From positions 176,684 through 240,683 of the forward strand of contig JAKAGV010000009.1 in NCBI GenBank assembly GCA_021815405.1: 64,000 bases of DNA, read 5' to 3'. The stretch comes from Bacteroidota bacterium (GTDB lineage Bacteria; Bacteroidota; Ignavibacteria; Ignavibacteriales; Ignavibacteriaceae). Positions 26,061 through 36,069 of the stretch are shown one piece after another (the first letter of the stretch is position 1; every line of letters starts with the position of its first letter). The notes beneath the pieces were generated by a model, which did not search any database, was not told where the DNA came from, and was given only the letters and a program-made list of their open reading frames with translations. Made by a program: the position numbers and the translations under genes.

Positions 26061-26540
26061 TCAATTCACTTCCAGTCTATTTTTCATTTCTTGAAATCTG
26101 CTAATCAGTTCTTCTTCGTTTTCATAATCATAAGGTCTAATAAAAACCGGGCGTCTTCTATGCTTCAATTTAATTCGTATTAGCCTGAATGCTCGGTTCC
26201 TTTTCCGTTTTTCCGGGTTTGATATTTTGATTTCTGCAATAAGGCTGATTAAAAATGTCTTCGCGGCAAACCTATTAACAAAGGAAATTTTCTCTTCGCT
26301 AATTTCAAGATGCTTGTTCAAATACAAATTGTAAAGAAGACTAACGAGCGAAACTCCGACAATAATCGCGAAGAAATAAATTATCGGGTCCTTCGTAATC
26401 AACGTGAATGAGTCTTCCACAAATTCACCGCGGATAACTACATACAAAAGGAAAACGACAAAGTAAATTATCGTCGACTGATAATAGAACGACATATTGT
26501 ATTTGAAAACTTTTTTAATATGTTCTTTAGTTTCGTTCAT
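26061..26540 (-). CDS. Unknown two-helix membrane protein inside the dcw cluster
   Basis: I do not recognise this 159-residue protein. Two hydrophobic helices are visible (about residues 20-37, STIIYFVVFLLYVVIRGEF, and 50-70, IIYFFAIIVGVSLVSLLYN), followed by a strongly basic C-terminal cytoplasmic-type domain with KRKRNRAFRLIRIKLKHRRR and a PYDYENEEELISRFQEMKN tail. Its start lies 14 bp inside the murG 3' end and its stop abuts the murC ATG, so it is translated as part of the cluster. This is unlikely to be MurB: it is half the length and lacks the FAD-binding pattern. A divisome or Mur-complex accessory role is a guess from location. Confidence 0.75.
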   Translation of the reverse strand: MNETKEHIKKVFKYNMSFYYQSTIIYFVVFLLYVVIRGEFVEDSFTLITKDPIIYFFAIIVGVSLVSLLYNLYLNKHLEISEEKISFVNRFAAKTFLISLIAEIKISNPEKRKRNRAFRLIRIKLKHRRRPVFIRPYDYENEEELISRFQEMKNRLEVN

Positions 26541-27639
26541 TCTGTTCAGCTAATCTGATTGCTTTCTCTGCGATAACTCTGGCTGCGTTTGGTTTTGCCA
26601 GCGCCAAAGCGTTTTTTTTTAACTCTGCCAGTTTCTCATTATCAAAAGATAAAGAGAAAATCTTATCTGCCAATTCATTCTTCAATTTTTTATCTTCAAT
26701 TAAGATCGCTGCTCCGTTTTCAGATAACGACTTTGCATTGAAGTACTGATGATTTTCTGCAACATTCGGTGACGGCACAAGCACCGCCGGAATTCCAAGT
26801 ACCAGTAACTCTGCAATCGTAGTTGCGCCTGCTCTTGCCAAAATCAAATCGCATGCTGAATAAGCTAAATTCATCTTGACGATAAACGGAAATATCTTCA
26901 CAAATTTTGAAGAAAGGTTTTTATATTTTTCAAAATAAATATTGCCGGTCTGCCAAATTACCTGAAGCTTTTTCTCTTCAAATTTATCCGCAAGCTCTGC
27001 AATAGTATTGTTAATTGAGCCCGCACCAAGGCTTCCGCCAAGGATTAAAAGTGTTTTGTATTCGGTTGATAGACCAAATTCTTTCAATGCAATTTCTTTA
27101 TTTGACGAAGAAAGATTTGTCCTTACCGGGTTACCGGTTAAAAGTAATTTACCGGGATTCTTAAAATATTTTTTTGAATCGCTGAAACTGATGTGAATCT
27201 CTTCAGCATATTTCTCAAGAAGTCTTGTCGTTACACCCGGATAGCTGTTCTGTTCGAGTAAAATTATTTTAGCTCCGGTAACAGACGAACCAAAAATTGC
27301 TGGACCAGAAACATAGCCGCCGGATCCGATTGCTACTTTCGGTTTGAACATCATATTTATAAAAATTGACTGCACGATTGAAACAACAACCTTCAACGGA
27401 AATAATAAATTATCCAGACTGATTCTTCTTGAAAATCCTTTTATCCAGATTGATTTAAATTTATAACCGAGCTGCGGAACAACCTTTTGTTCAATTTTAG
27501 ATTTTGTTCCGATAAAAAGAATTTCTGCTTCCGGCAATATATGTTTTATTTCCTCTGCAACTGCTATTGCTGGAAACAAGTGTCCACCGGTGCCGCCGCC
27601 AGCAAATAAAAATCTATATCCGGTTCTTGCTTTACTCAT
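26527..27639 (-). CDS. murG: UDP-GlcNAc:undecaprenyl-PP-MurNAc-pentapeptide GlcNAc transferase
   Basis: A 370-residue GT28 glycosyltransferase making lipid II at the inner leaflet. The donor-site GGGTGGHLFPAIAVAEE is at about residues 13-29; the acceptor-side GSGGYVSGP and EQNSYPGVTTRLL, and the UDP-GlcNAc motif SACDLILARAGATTIAELLVLG-like segment plus NVAENHQYFNA are intact. It overlaps ftsW by 4 bp and the unknown gene by 14 bp. Confidence 0.97.
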   Translation of the reverse strand: MSKARTGYRFLFAGGGTGGHLFPAIAVAEEIKHILPEAEILFIGTKSKIEQKVVPQLGYKFKSIWIKGFSRRISLDNLLFPLKVVVSIVQSIFINMMFKPKVAIGSGGYVSGPAIFGSSVTGAKIILLEQNSYPGVTTRLLEKYAEEIHISFSDSKKYFKNPGKLLLTGNPVRTNLSSSNKEIALKEFGLSTEYKTLLILGGSLGAGSINNTIAELADKFEEKKLQVIWQTGNIYFEKYKNLSSKFVKIFPFIVKMNLAYSACDLILARAGATTIAELLVLGIPAVLVPSPNVAENHQYFNAKSLSENGAAILIEDKKLKNELADKIFSLSFDNEKLAELKKNALALAKPNAARVIAEKAIRLAEQNERN

Positions 27640-28763
27640 ACATTCACCACCTCGTCAGCAATTTGAGTATCCGGAGTTTTGTTCATCGCATTTGATAATG
27701 CAATGTTCACCAATATTCCGACTGAGACACAAAGCAAAATTAGCGACGTTCCGCCATAGCTTATAAAAGGAAGAGGCAAGCCGGTAGTTGGAACAACTCC
27801 GCTTGCAACAGCTATGTTCACGAATGCATAAATTGTAATTGAAAATGTAATCCCGAAAGCAAGCAATTGACCGAACTTGTCCTTTGTTTTCTTTGCTATT
27901 AAAATTCCAGCCAGGAAGAGTACAATATAAAACAGCATTACAATTACGGACCCAAGAAAGCCAAGTTCTTCTCCTAAAATTGCAAAAATAAAATCTCCGT
28001 AAGCTTCCGGAAGAAATAAATTACTTTGCTGACTCTGTCCCATTCCAACACCGAAGATATGTCCGCTGCCCAATCCGAGAAGCGCCTGCTTTACTTGAAT
28101 ATTAGGCTCTCCTCCGTGTTGTGCACTGCTGATGAAAGTCAGTATTCTGCTTCTCGAATGAGCAAACATCATTGCAACAGCTGCGCCGGCAATTAAACAA
28201 GCCAAAGCCGAGCCAAGAATATGTTGAAGCTTGGCACCGCCGACATAAAGAATTGCAAGTGAAACAAAAACGAGAAGGATTCCATTGCTTACATTCGGCT
28301 GAACAAGAACAAGTCCCGAAATTATTATCACCCAAAAGAACAAGTATAGAAATCCTTCTTTAAAACTACCGAGAATTTCTTTTTTATCTTCTATTAAAAC
28401 TGCAAGGTGTATTATCAAAATTAATTTTGCCAAGTCAGCAGGTTGGAATGAAAGGAAGCCAAGATGAATCCATCTTCCGGCACCCTTAATATCAGGTGCG
28501 ATAAACAAAGTCAACACAAGAAGAAATGCAACTCCAAACATTGCCGGCTTGCTGAACTCCTTATAAATTTCATAAGGAACAAAGCTGAAAAGAATCATGA
28601 AGATGATTCCGAAAATCACTTTAAAGAAATGCGAGTTAAACAGATGGAACAAGCTGTCGAACTTGAACTCGCTGTAAGTGCTGCTTGCGCTCATCACGAT
28701 GATTAATCCTAACAGCATTAGGATAAATGCATCAAAGAATATTATCAACGCTAGCTTCTTCAT
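27636..28763 (-). CDS. ftsW: Lipid II polymerase FtsW (SEDS family)
   Basis: A 375-residue protein with about ten membrane helices. SEDS landmarks: IKGAGRWIHLGFLSFQPADLAKL near residues 93-115, the large extracytoplasmic loop with VKQALLGLGSGHIFGVGMGQS, FLPEAYGDFIFAILGEELG, and the C-terminal TTGLPLPFISYGGTSLI. With the adjacent class B PBP it forms the septal glycan polymerase/crosslinker pair. Location between murD and murG supports ftsW rather than rodA. Confidence 0.95.
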   Translation of the reverse strand: MKKLALIIFFDAFILMLLGLIIVMSASSTYSEFKFDSLFHLFNSHFFKVIFGIIFMILFSFVPYEIYKEFSKPAMFGVAFLLVLTLFIAPDIKGAGRWIHLGFLSFQPADLAKLILIIHLAVLIEDKKEILGSFKEGFLYLFFWVIIISGLVLVQPNVSNGILLVFVSLAILYVGGAKLQHILGSALACLIAGAAVAMMFAHSRSRILTFISSAQHGGEPNIQVKQALLGLGSGHIFGVGMGQSQQSNLFLPEAYGDFIFAILGEELGFLGSVIVMLFYIVLFLAGILIAKKTKDKFGQLLAFGITFSITIYAFVNIAVASGVVPTTGLPLPFISYGGTSLILLCVSVGILVNIALSNAMNKTPDTQIADEVVNV

Positions 28764-30109
28764 AGCTTATTTACTGCTTCCTTAAAAACTTTTCCGCGAT
28801 GTTCATAATTATCAAACATGTCAAAGCTCGCACACGCCGGTGAAAGAAGAACAACTTCGTTTTCACGAGCTTCATTATTAGCCGCATGTACAACTTCTTC
28901 CAAACTTTTTTTCAACTCAACTTTAACAAAAGAATGGAAGAAATTAAAAACTTTATCAGCAGATGAACCAATGGCATAAATCTTAACAACTTTATTCTTC
29001 ACCAGATCTTTGATTTGATTGTAATCGTTTCCTTTGTCCTGACCACCGAGAATTAAGAATATTGGCTCATCAAAGCTTCTCAATGCATACCAAACTGAAT
29101 CCACGTTTGTTGCCTTAGAGTCATTTATGTACTTCACGCCGTCAATCTCTCTTACAAATTCAAGCCGGTGCTCAACACCCTGGAATGAACGCAAAGCTTT
29201 TTTAATTTTTTCATTGTCTGCATCAAAAAGCTTTGCAGCCGCTATTACAACCATCGCGTTCGCAAGATTGTGTTCGCCTTTCAAATTTATATCCGACCTT
29301 AAGCAAGTGAAAATTGTCTTACCATCTTTATTGAATATCACCGTATCATTATCGAAATAGCATCCATTCGATTGCTTTTCTTTCAACGAGAAGTAAATAT
29401 TTCTTGCTTCATGATTCGTTAATGTATCCAGTAAAATCTTGTCGTCTTTATTCAAAATTACAAAGTCATCCTTGTCTTGATTCTTGTAAACTCTCAACTT
29501 TGAGTTGATATAATTTTCAAATTTATATCCGTAACGATTCAAATGATCAGGAGTAATATTTAAGATTACAGAAACTTTTGGTTTAAACTTATCAATCAAA
29601 TCAAGTTGGAAGCTTGAAACTTCAAGTGCGACAAATTCATCTTCTTTTACATCAAGAGCTATTTCGGAAAACGCAGTTCCGATATTGCCTGCAGTATAAG
29701 TCTTCAAACCGCATCCGTTCATAACATGTCCGCAAAGGGTGGTAGTTGTTGTTTTGCCGTTGGTTCCTGTAATCGCAATGACATTGCCTTTGCAGAAAGC
29801 GGCAGCAAGCTCAATCTCACTGATCATCTTAATATTTTTAGAAGCAGCTTTAACTACAACATCTGCATCCGACGGAACACCCGGACTTACTATCATCAGT
29901 TCACAGTCAAATGCTTTTTCAGAATGACTGCCGGTTTCGAATTCAATATTATTCTCTTTCAACTTCTGAATTGAATTTTTCAATTTAGATTCGGAGCCTG
30001 AATCGCTAACGAACGGAATGCCGCCGAGCTTCTTAATTAATTTTGCAGCACCAATTCCGCTTCTAACTGCACCGATAACCGATATTTTCTTATCTGAAAT
30101 TTCCATCAT
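28760..30109 (-). CDS. murD: UDP-N-acetylmuramoylalanine--D-glutamate ligase
   Basis: A 449-residue Mur ligase adding D-Glu. The ATP loop AITGTNGKTTTTTLCGHVM is at about residues 112-130, with EVSSFQLDLIDKFKP, NITPDHLNRYG and YINDSKATNVDSV typical of MurD. ATG 30109 and 30106 are adjacent; the first makes a 4-bp ATGA overlap with mraY. It overlaps ftsW by 4 bp at its 3' end. Confidence 0.97.
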   Translation of the reverse strand: MMEISDKKISVIGAVRSGIGAAKLIKKLGGIPFVSDSGSESKLKNSIQKLKENNIEFETGSHSEKAFDCELMIVSPGVPSDADVVVKAASKNIKMISEIELAAAFCKGNVIAITGTNGKTTTTTLCGHVMNGCGLKTYTAGNIGTAFSEIALDVKEDEFVALEVSSFQLDLIDKFKPKVSVILNITPDHLNRYGYKFENYINSKLRVYKNQDKDDFVILNKDDKILLDTLTNHEARNIYFSLKEKQSNGCYFDNDTVIFNKDGKTIFTCLRSDINLKGEHNLANAMVVIAAAKLFDADNEKIKKALRSFQGVEHRLEFVREIDGVKYINDSKATNVDSVWYALRSFDEPIFLILGGQDKGNDYNQIKDLVKNKVVKIYAIGSSADKVFNFFHSFVKVELKKSLEEVVHAANNEARENEVVLLSPACASFDMFDNYEHRGKVFKEAVNKL

Positions 30110-31215
30110 CTAATTTTGAATGAAGCTAAACTAATAATTGCTAAAATAATTGCGATGATATAAAATCTTACCACAATTTTCGGCTCCGGCCATCCTAGCA
30201 TCTCGAAATGATGGTGGATTGGAGCCATCTTGAAAACTCTTCTGCCTTCACCGTATTTTTTCTTTGTATATTTGAAATAGAGCCTCTGGATAATAACCGA
30301 AACAGTCTCCATGAAAAAAATTCCGCCGAGTATCGGAATAAGCAATTCTTTCTTAATAAGCACAGCGAGGATACCGAATGCACCGCCAATTGCGAGCGAA
30401 CCTGTATCGCCCATAAAAACCTGCGCCGGATAAGAATTGAACCAAAGAAATCCAAGTGAAGCACCAACAAGCGCAGCAACAAAAACTGTTAGTTCGCCTG
30501 AACCCGGGAGATAAATAATGTTCAGGTAGTTTGAATAAATTGCATTGCCGCTTATATAGCTGATAACTGCCAAGGCAAGCATTACAATTGTTGTTATACC
30601 GGTCGCAAGTCCGTCAAGTCCGTCTGTAAGATTTACTGCGTTCGACGTTGCAGCAACTATAAAAACAACAACCGGTATGTACAAATACGAAAAATCAAAA
30701 TTGACATTCTTAAGGAATGGAACAGTGGTTAGTGTATGTACTCCGGCAAATTGCGGAGAAAAATAAATGACCGAGCCAACAATTATTCCAATTATTACTT
30801 GACCAAGTAATTTGTATCGAGCAATCAAACCATTGGGAAACTTTTTTATTACCTTTAAGTAATCGTCAAGAAATCCAACAAGGCTTAACCAAATTGTTCC
30901 GATAAGTATCAAAATAATGTAAATGCTTTTTATATCTGCCCAGAGTAAAACCGGAATGACAACGGAGAGAATTAAAATGATTCCGCCCATTGTCGGTGTA
31001 CCGGCTTTTGACCAATGAGACTTTGGACCATCTATTTTTTTTGCTTCACCAATTTGTTTTTTCTGAAGTATCTTTATCACCTTTGGTCCAAAATAAAGCG
31101 AAAGGAAAAGCCCGGTAATAGCGGCTAAAGCAGACCTAAAGGTTATGTATCTGAACACACCAAACCCCGGAGGGCTAAAAGTTTTATCTATGTATTCTAA
31201 CAAATAGTAAAGCAT
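30106..31215 (-). CDS. mraY: Phospho-N-acetylmuramoyl-pentapeptide transferase
   Basis: A 369-residue polytopic enzyme that makes lipid I on undecaprenyl phosphate. The catalytic aspartate motifs are visible: LVGFLDDYLKV, NAVNLTDGLDGLATG and FMGDTGSLAIGG, along with the MAPIHHHFE motif (HHH) near the C-terminus. The GTPTMGGIILI segment near residue 72 is typical. It shares its first base with the murF stop (TAATG). Confidence 0.97.
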   Translation of the reverse strand: MLYYLLEYIDKTFSPPGFGVFRYITFRSALAAITGLFLSLYFGPKVIKILQKKQIGEAKKIDGPKSHWSKAGTPTMGGIILILSVVIPVLLWADIKSIYIILILIGTIWLSLVGFLDDYLKVIKKFPNGLIARYKLLGQVIIGIIVGSVIYFSPQFAGVHTLTTVPFLKNVNFDFSYLYIPVVVFIVAATSNAVNLTDGLDGLATGITTIVMLALAVISYISGNAIYSNYLNIIYLPGSGELTVFVAALVGASLGFLWFNSYPAQVFMGDTGSLAIGGAFGILAVLIKKELLIPILGGIFFMETVSVIIQRLYFKYTKKKYGEGRRVFKMAPIHHHFEMLGWPEPKIVVRFYIIAIILAIISLASFKIR

Positions 31216-32606
31216 TAACCATGTACCTTATCTTCAATTACTTTTGAAAAATCTTCCATCTTCATTCCGCGCGAGCCTTTGACGAGTACTACCGAATTCG
31301 AAAAATCGAAACCGGATAAGAATTTTGTCATCTCGGCTCGATCATCAAAATGAATGCTGTCCATCTGAGCTTTTTTCATTTCAGCATCAAGGTTCATCAT
31401 CATACCACCGATTGTAATGACAAAATCAAGCTTGTTCCGTTTAATTACCTTAAATAGCTCTGCGTGAAGCTTCGGGCTTTGATCTCCAAGCTCTAACATA
31501 TCACCAAGAACTACAATTCTTCTTTTATAATTTTTAAACTCCGGCATCAAGTCAATAGCATATTTCATTGACTCCGGATTTGCATTGTAAGTATCGTCGA
31601 TTAAGATGGTTTTCTTAATCTTTTTTACATTCAATCTCTTTTCAATCGGTTTAAACTTTAATATACCGGAGGTAATTTCTTTTTTATCAAATCCCAGTTT
31701 CAAGGCTACTGCAGCAGCAGCAAGAAAATTTCTTGCATTATGCTCACCGTAAAAAGGAAGAACAAATTCCGAAATCTTATCTTTATATTTAATAGCAACA
31801 ACCGGCTTACCGTCATCATTTATTTTTTTAATCTCTCCTTTAATATCGGCAGTGTTGTCAAATCCAAAGGTAACTCTTTTAGGATGATTGAACATTGTCT
31901 TGCTCAATAAATTATCGTCGTTATTGATGAAGACCGTTCCGCCTTTTGCCGCTGTAGTATTGAGTAGCTCAATCTTTTCTTCAAGCACACCTTTTTTATT
32001 CTTCAAAAACTCTAAATGCGAATTTCCGATGTTGGTTATCAAAGCATAATCCGGCTGCGAGATGTTCGAGATATAAGCAATCTCTCCAAAATGATTTGTA
32101 CCAAGTTCAAGTACCAAAATTTCATGTCCAAGGTTTGTACTGAAAATTGTCAGCGGCACTCCAATATGATTGTTATTATTGCCGATAGTTTTGTTTACTT
32201 TAAATTTCTCACTTAAAATTGAAGCGAGCATTTCTTTTGTAGTTGTTTTACCTGCGCTTCCAGTAATTCCAATAATTTTTGTACTTAATTTGCAACGCCA
32301 AATTCTTGCAAGCTCACCGAGTGCGATTGTTGTATCTTTAACTGTTATTATCGGAACTGGAAGTTCACTGAATCTGTTTAAAAATTTTTCATTGATAACA
32401 ACAGCTGAGGCTTTCTTTTTCACCGCTTCAAGAACGAAATCATGCCCATCGAACTTTTCCCCCTTAACAGCAACGAAAAGAGAGTTGCCGGTAATCTGAC
32501 GAGAGTCAATTGAAATAGATTCAACCGGTTGATATTTCTCAGGCTTATAAACTGCTGCTGTAGGCAGTTCGAAAAGGTCATCCAATGTTAAGACTAATTT
32601 ATTCAT
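31215..32606 (-). CDS. murF: UDP-MurNAc-tripeptide D-alanyl-D-alanine ligase
   Basis: A 463-residue Mur ligase adding D-Ala-D-Ala. ATP loop GITGSAGKTTTKEMLASIL at about residues 108-126, NNNNHIGVPLTI, LELGTNHFGEIAYIS and the C-terminal DDTYNANPESM distinguish MurF from the other ligases. It overlaps murE by 4 bp. No ddl gene is in the cluster, so the D-Ala-D-Ala ligase must be elsewhere. Confidence 0.97.
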   Translation of the reverse strand: MNKLVLTLDDLFELPTAAVYKPEKYQPVESISIDSRQITGNSLFVAVKGEKFDGHDFVLEAVKKKASAVVINEKFLNRFSELPVPIITVKDTTIALGELARIWRCKLSTKIIGITGSAGKTTTKEMLASILSEKFKVNKTIGNNNNHIGVPLTIFSTNLGHEILVLELGTNHFGEIAYISNISQPDYALITNIGNSHLEFLKNKKGVLEEKIELLNTTAAKGGTVFINNDDNLLSKTMFNHPKRVTFGFDNTADIKGEIKKINDDGKPVVAIKYKDKISEFVLPFYGEHNARNFLAAAAVALKLGFDKKEITSGILKFKPIEKRLNVKKIKKTILIDDTYNANPESMKYAIDLMPEFKNYKRRIVVLGDMLELGDQSPKLHAELFKVIKRNKLDFVITIGGMMMNLDAEMKKAQMDSIHFDDRAEMTKFLSGFDFSNSVVLVKGSRGMKMEDFSKVIEDKVHG

Positions 32607-34072
32607 TCGCTTAAATATTTTTCTGCAATTTCCTTATCCGAAAAATGATTTCTAACTCCGTTAATCTCCTGATAATTTTCATGCCCTTTGCCGGCTATTA
32701 AAATTACTGCATCGTCCTCCGAATTTTTTATGGCATGACGGATTGCATCTTCACGGTTCTCAATAACTTCGTAGTTATCCTTTTCAATTCCGGATTTTAT
32801 TTCTTCAATAATTGCAAACGGATTTTCAAACCTTGGATTATCGGAAGTTATGATTGCTCTTTTGCTTAATTCGCTTGCTATCTTTCCCATCACCGGACGT
32901 TTTGTTCTATCTCTGTTGCCGCCGCAGCCAAACACTGTATATACGGGATGAGCACCTTTAACTATCTGTTTTATGGCAAGCAAAGCTTTCTCAAGGCTGT
33001 CTGCAGTATGTGAATAATCAATTACTACTTTTTTATTTCCTATACCTACAACTTCAAACCTTCCCGGAACTTGCTTTGTGCTTTTTATCCCTTCGATTGT
33101 CGTTTCTTTTCTGATGCCGAGAAGAACTGCAGTTGCAAAAGCAGCGGCGGCGTTGTATGCATTGAACTCACCGACAAGCGAAGTAGAAATCTCAAATTTT
33201 TCTCCTGCAAAAATAATAGAAAAATATGTTCCGGTTAGGTCAAAGTTTATATCATTTAGAATAAAATCTGCTTTCGGAGAAGTTCCGTAAGAAAATAATT
33301 TAGCAGGAGAATCATTAACAATAGCTGCACCGTTTTTATCATCAATATTATAGATAGCGAAACTTGAACTTTCTAATGAATCAAATAATATTTTCTTTGC
33401 GTTGAAATAATTTTCAAAGTTCAAATGAAAATCTAGATGATCCGAAGTGATGTTTGAGAAGACTCCGGCAGAAAAATTTAACGAGTAAACACGATTCAGG
33501 ACAAGCGAATGAGATGAAACTTCCATTACTGCATAACTACAGCCTTCGTTAACCATTTCATGGAATAATTCATTTAAGTCGCTTGATTCCGGTGTTGTTA
33601 GAGATGTCTTAATTTCTTTCTGACCGATATAGTTAGCTATTGTTCCAACTAATCCGACTTTGTTTCCGGCAGTTTCAAAAATATTTTTTATGAAATACGA
33701 AGTTGTGGTTTTTCCGTTGGTTCCGGTTATTCCAACAAGCTTTAATTTTTTAGTAGGTTCCTTGAAAAATGCATTTGAAATTTCTGCCAGTGCTTTACGG
33801 CTGTCTTTCACAAGAATTTTTGCAATCTTATAGATGTCGAATATTTCATCCGGCACACAGTCATTGTCTTCAAGTATAATAGCGATTGCACCTTTATTTA
33901 TAGCATCGAGAATAAAACGATGACCATCGGTCTTATAACCTTTAATTGCTGCGAAGACAGCATTTTTAACTACATGCCTCGAGTCATAATAAATTCCAGA
34001 TACATCTTTCCGCTGAACCTCGCCGGTAACCTGAATAGCTTTGACACTATTTAATAATTTTGTCAGTTCCAT
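32603..34072 (-). CDS. murE: UDP-MurNAc-L-Ala-D-Glu--2,6-diaminopimelate ligase
   Basis: A 489-residue Mur ligase that adds the third residue. ATP loop VGITGTNGKTTTSYFIKN at about residues 114-131 and SNITSDHLDFH are intact. The substrate-selecting motif reads SDNPRFENP: the DNPR form is the one associated with meso-diaminopimelate rather than lysine, so the peptidoglycan is predicted to be of the meso-DAP type. It overlaps murF by 4 bp and shares a base with the ftsI stop. Confidence 0.96.
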   Translation of the reverse strand: MELTKLLNSVKAIQVTGEVQRKDVSGIYYDSRHVVKNAVFAAIKGYKTDGHRFILDAINKGAIAIILEDNDCVPDEIFDIYKIAKILVKDSRKALAEISNAFFKEPTKKLKLVGITGTNGKTTTSYFIKNIFETAGNKVGLVGTIANYIGQKEIKTSLTTPESSDLNELFHEMVNEGCSYAVMEVSSHSLVLNRVYSLNFSAGVFSNITSDHLDFHLNFENYFNAKKILFDSLESSSFAIYNIDDKNGAAIVNDSPAKLFSYGTSPKADFILNDINFDLTGTYFSIIFAGEKFEISTSLVGEFNAYNAAAAFATAVLLGIRKETTIEGIKSTKQVPGRFEVVGIGNKKVVIDYSHTADSLEKALLAIKQIVKGAHPVYTVFGCGGNRDRTKRPVMGKIASELSKRAIITSDNPRFENPFAIIEEIKSGIEKDNYEVIENREDAIRHAIKNSEDDAVILIAGKGHENYQEINGVRNHFSDKEIAEKYLSE

Positions 34073-36069
34073 TAATAAACCGCAGCTCCTGCTATTTCAG
34101 GTTCTTTACAATCGAGAATGCAAGACAAACCTTTTTGTATTTTCTCGCCTGGCTGTATGCTTTGTGAATCAACATTACCTGAACCATGAATATTGTACTT
34201 TATTCCAAGTTTCGACAAAACAGTTATTGCATCGCGAAGAGAAAGATTCTTCAAGTTCGGCATGGTTCCTGAATTTGTTAACGATAATAGCATCTTCGTG
34301 GTATCGTTATTCCTAGATATATAATTCAAATTATGCTTTACATTAGAATTTTGGGTAATCAAAACTTCAGGTACCGGTGTCTTTTCTTGTTGAGGCTGTT
34401 CTGAATAAGCACCAGGATTAAGAGCGATTATTCTCTCTGCAACATTTTTGAAAATCGGCGCTGCTACTGATCCGCCATACCTTCCAATTGCAGGCGAATT
34501 AACTAAAATCAGACAAACTATCTTTGGTGCATTCGCCGGAAAGAATCCGACAAATGAAGAGTTGTAATCAAACTTGGAATATTTTCCGTCAATTAATTTT
34601 TGTGATGTTCCTGTCTTTCCACCAACTAAAACATTTGATATCTGCGCATTGGTGCCAGTTCCTTCCTTAACTACCCCAACCAGCAAATTTCTTACCCGCT
34701 CGGATGTTTCTTCGGAAATAACTCTCCGAATTTCTTTAGGTGAATCATTATAGACTATTTCGCCATCATGTTTAATAATCTTTTCTATGATCTGCGGTTG
34801 ATATAAAATACCGCCATTCACTAAAGCGCAATAACCGGTGATGAGCTGAATCGGAGTAACCATAACCGCATAACCGAAAGACATGAATTCTTTTGTTACT
34901 CTGCCCCACTCATCCGGCTTTCTTAATAGTCCTCTCACTTCTCCGGGTAAATTAATAGATGTATAATTTCCAAATCCGAAAGCTCGGAGGTATTTGTAAA
35001 AAGTATCGTCACCCAATCTTTGAATTAGTTTCGACATTCCGATATTACTTGATTCTTCAATTACTCCGCGAGCTGTCAGCCATTCATTTTTGTGAGCATC
35101 TGTTATATATACATTTTTGAATTTGTATCTTCCGTTTTCAACAAAAACCTTTTCATTAAGATTAACTAGATTTTTATCCAGAAGAGCAGCAATGCTGAAA
35201 GATTTGAAAGTTGAACCGGGTTCATACGTATCGGTAACAGCACGATCCCTTCTTGTTGTATCAGTAAATTTCCAGTAATAATTCGGATCGAAGTCGGGTG
35301 AATTTGCCAATGCCAATACTTCTCCGGTGTTCGGATTCATAATAATGCCAACCGCAGAAGTTCCTTCATACTTTTGCAAACCATTCTTTAATTCTTGTTC
35401 TAGAATATCCTGATAAGATTTATCGATGGTAAGATAAATATTATCACCCGGCACAGCAGGTTTCGTCTCTTGTTCTTCAACAGAAACCATATCACCGATA
35501 GCATCACGAATGACTACCATACTTCCATCATCACCTGATAGTAGATTGTCGTATGATTTAGCAATCCCATCCATTCCATGATAGTCACTTCCTACGTATC
35601 CAAGTAAATGAGAAGCGAGATCCTGATAATAATAAACGCGAGTCGGGTCTTCCTTGGAAAACAAGCCGGTTACTTTAAAATCTTTTAATTGCAAAGCAGC
35701 TTGGGTTGATGATTTCCTCTCGATGCAAATTGTTTTGCCGGAATCGCTCATAAGCGCTCTGTAATATCGTTTCGGTTTTCCGAACACGGATGAAAATTTA
35801 TCTGCAATTTTTTTCTTACCTTTTTGGGAAAGCATTCTCAAGTCAACAAAGAAAGAAACATCGTTCCGGTTGTACACCAATAGAACGTTGTTCCTATCAT
35901 ATATTAAACCGCGCTCAGCTTTAATTTTTTCTATGGTCATTTGCTGGCGTTTGGCATAATATTTAAAATTGTTGCTTTCCAGTATCTGAACAGTAAAGAG
36001 ACGATATAGCAATACGCCGAAAAAAGCAATTACAAAAACTATCACCAAAATAGCTCTTGAGTTATTCAT
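34072..36069 (-). CDS. ftsI: Septal class B penicillin-binding protein with PASTA domain
   Basis: About 665 residues: an N-terminal membrane anchor (SRAILVIVFVIAFFGVLLYR), a pedestal domain with RGLIYDRNN, and a transpeptidase with SxxK as GSTFKS (about residue 287), SxN as ESSNIG, and KTG as GGKTGTSQ (about 484). A single PASTA domain (MPNLKNLSLRDAITVLSKLG) ends the protein. Transpeptidase of the division septum, partner of FtsW. ATG 36069 (protein MNNSRAIL) is preferred to an in-frame TTG at 36081; it overlaps the ftsL stop by 8 bp. Confidence 0.95.
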   Translation of the reverse strand: MNNSRAILVIVFVIAFFGVLLYRLFTVQILESNNFKYYAKRQQMTIEKIKAERGLIYDRNNVLLVYNRNDVSFFVDLRMLSQKGKKKIADKFSSVFGKPKRYYRALMSDSGKTICIERKSSTQAALQLKDFKVTGLFSKEDPTRVYYYQDLASHLLGYVGSDYHGMDGIAKSYDNLLSGDDGSMVVIRDAIGDMVSVEEQETKPAVPGDNIYLTIDKSYQDILEQELKNGLQKYEGTSAVGIIMNPNTGEVLALANSPDFDPNYYWKFTDTTRRDRAVTDTYEPGSTFKSFSIAALLDKNLVNLNEKVFVENGRYKFKNVYITDAHKNEWLTARGVIEESSNIGMSKLIQRLGDDTFYKYLRAFGFGNYTSINLPGEVRGLLRKPDEWGRVTKEFMSFGYAVMVTPIQLITGYCALVNGGILYQPQIIEKIIKHDGEIVYNDSPKEIRRVISEETSERVRNLLVGVVKEGTGTNAQISNVLVGGKTGTSQKLIDGKYSKFDYNSSFVGFFPANAPKIVCLILVNSPAIGRYGGSVAAPIFKNVAERIIALNPGAYSEQPQQEKTPVPEVLITQNSNVKHNLNYISRNNDTTKMLLSLTNSGTMPNLKNLSLRDAITVLSKLGIKYNIHGSGNVDSQSIQPGEKIQKGLSCILDCKEPEIAGAAVY

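Noticed and set aside
26061..26540. Possible short MurB at the murG-murC junction
   Set aside because: Half the length of MurB, with two membrane helices and no FAD-binding motifs; recorded as unknown instead.
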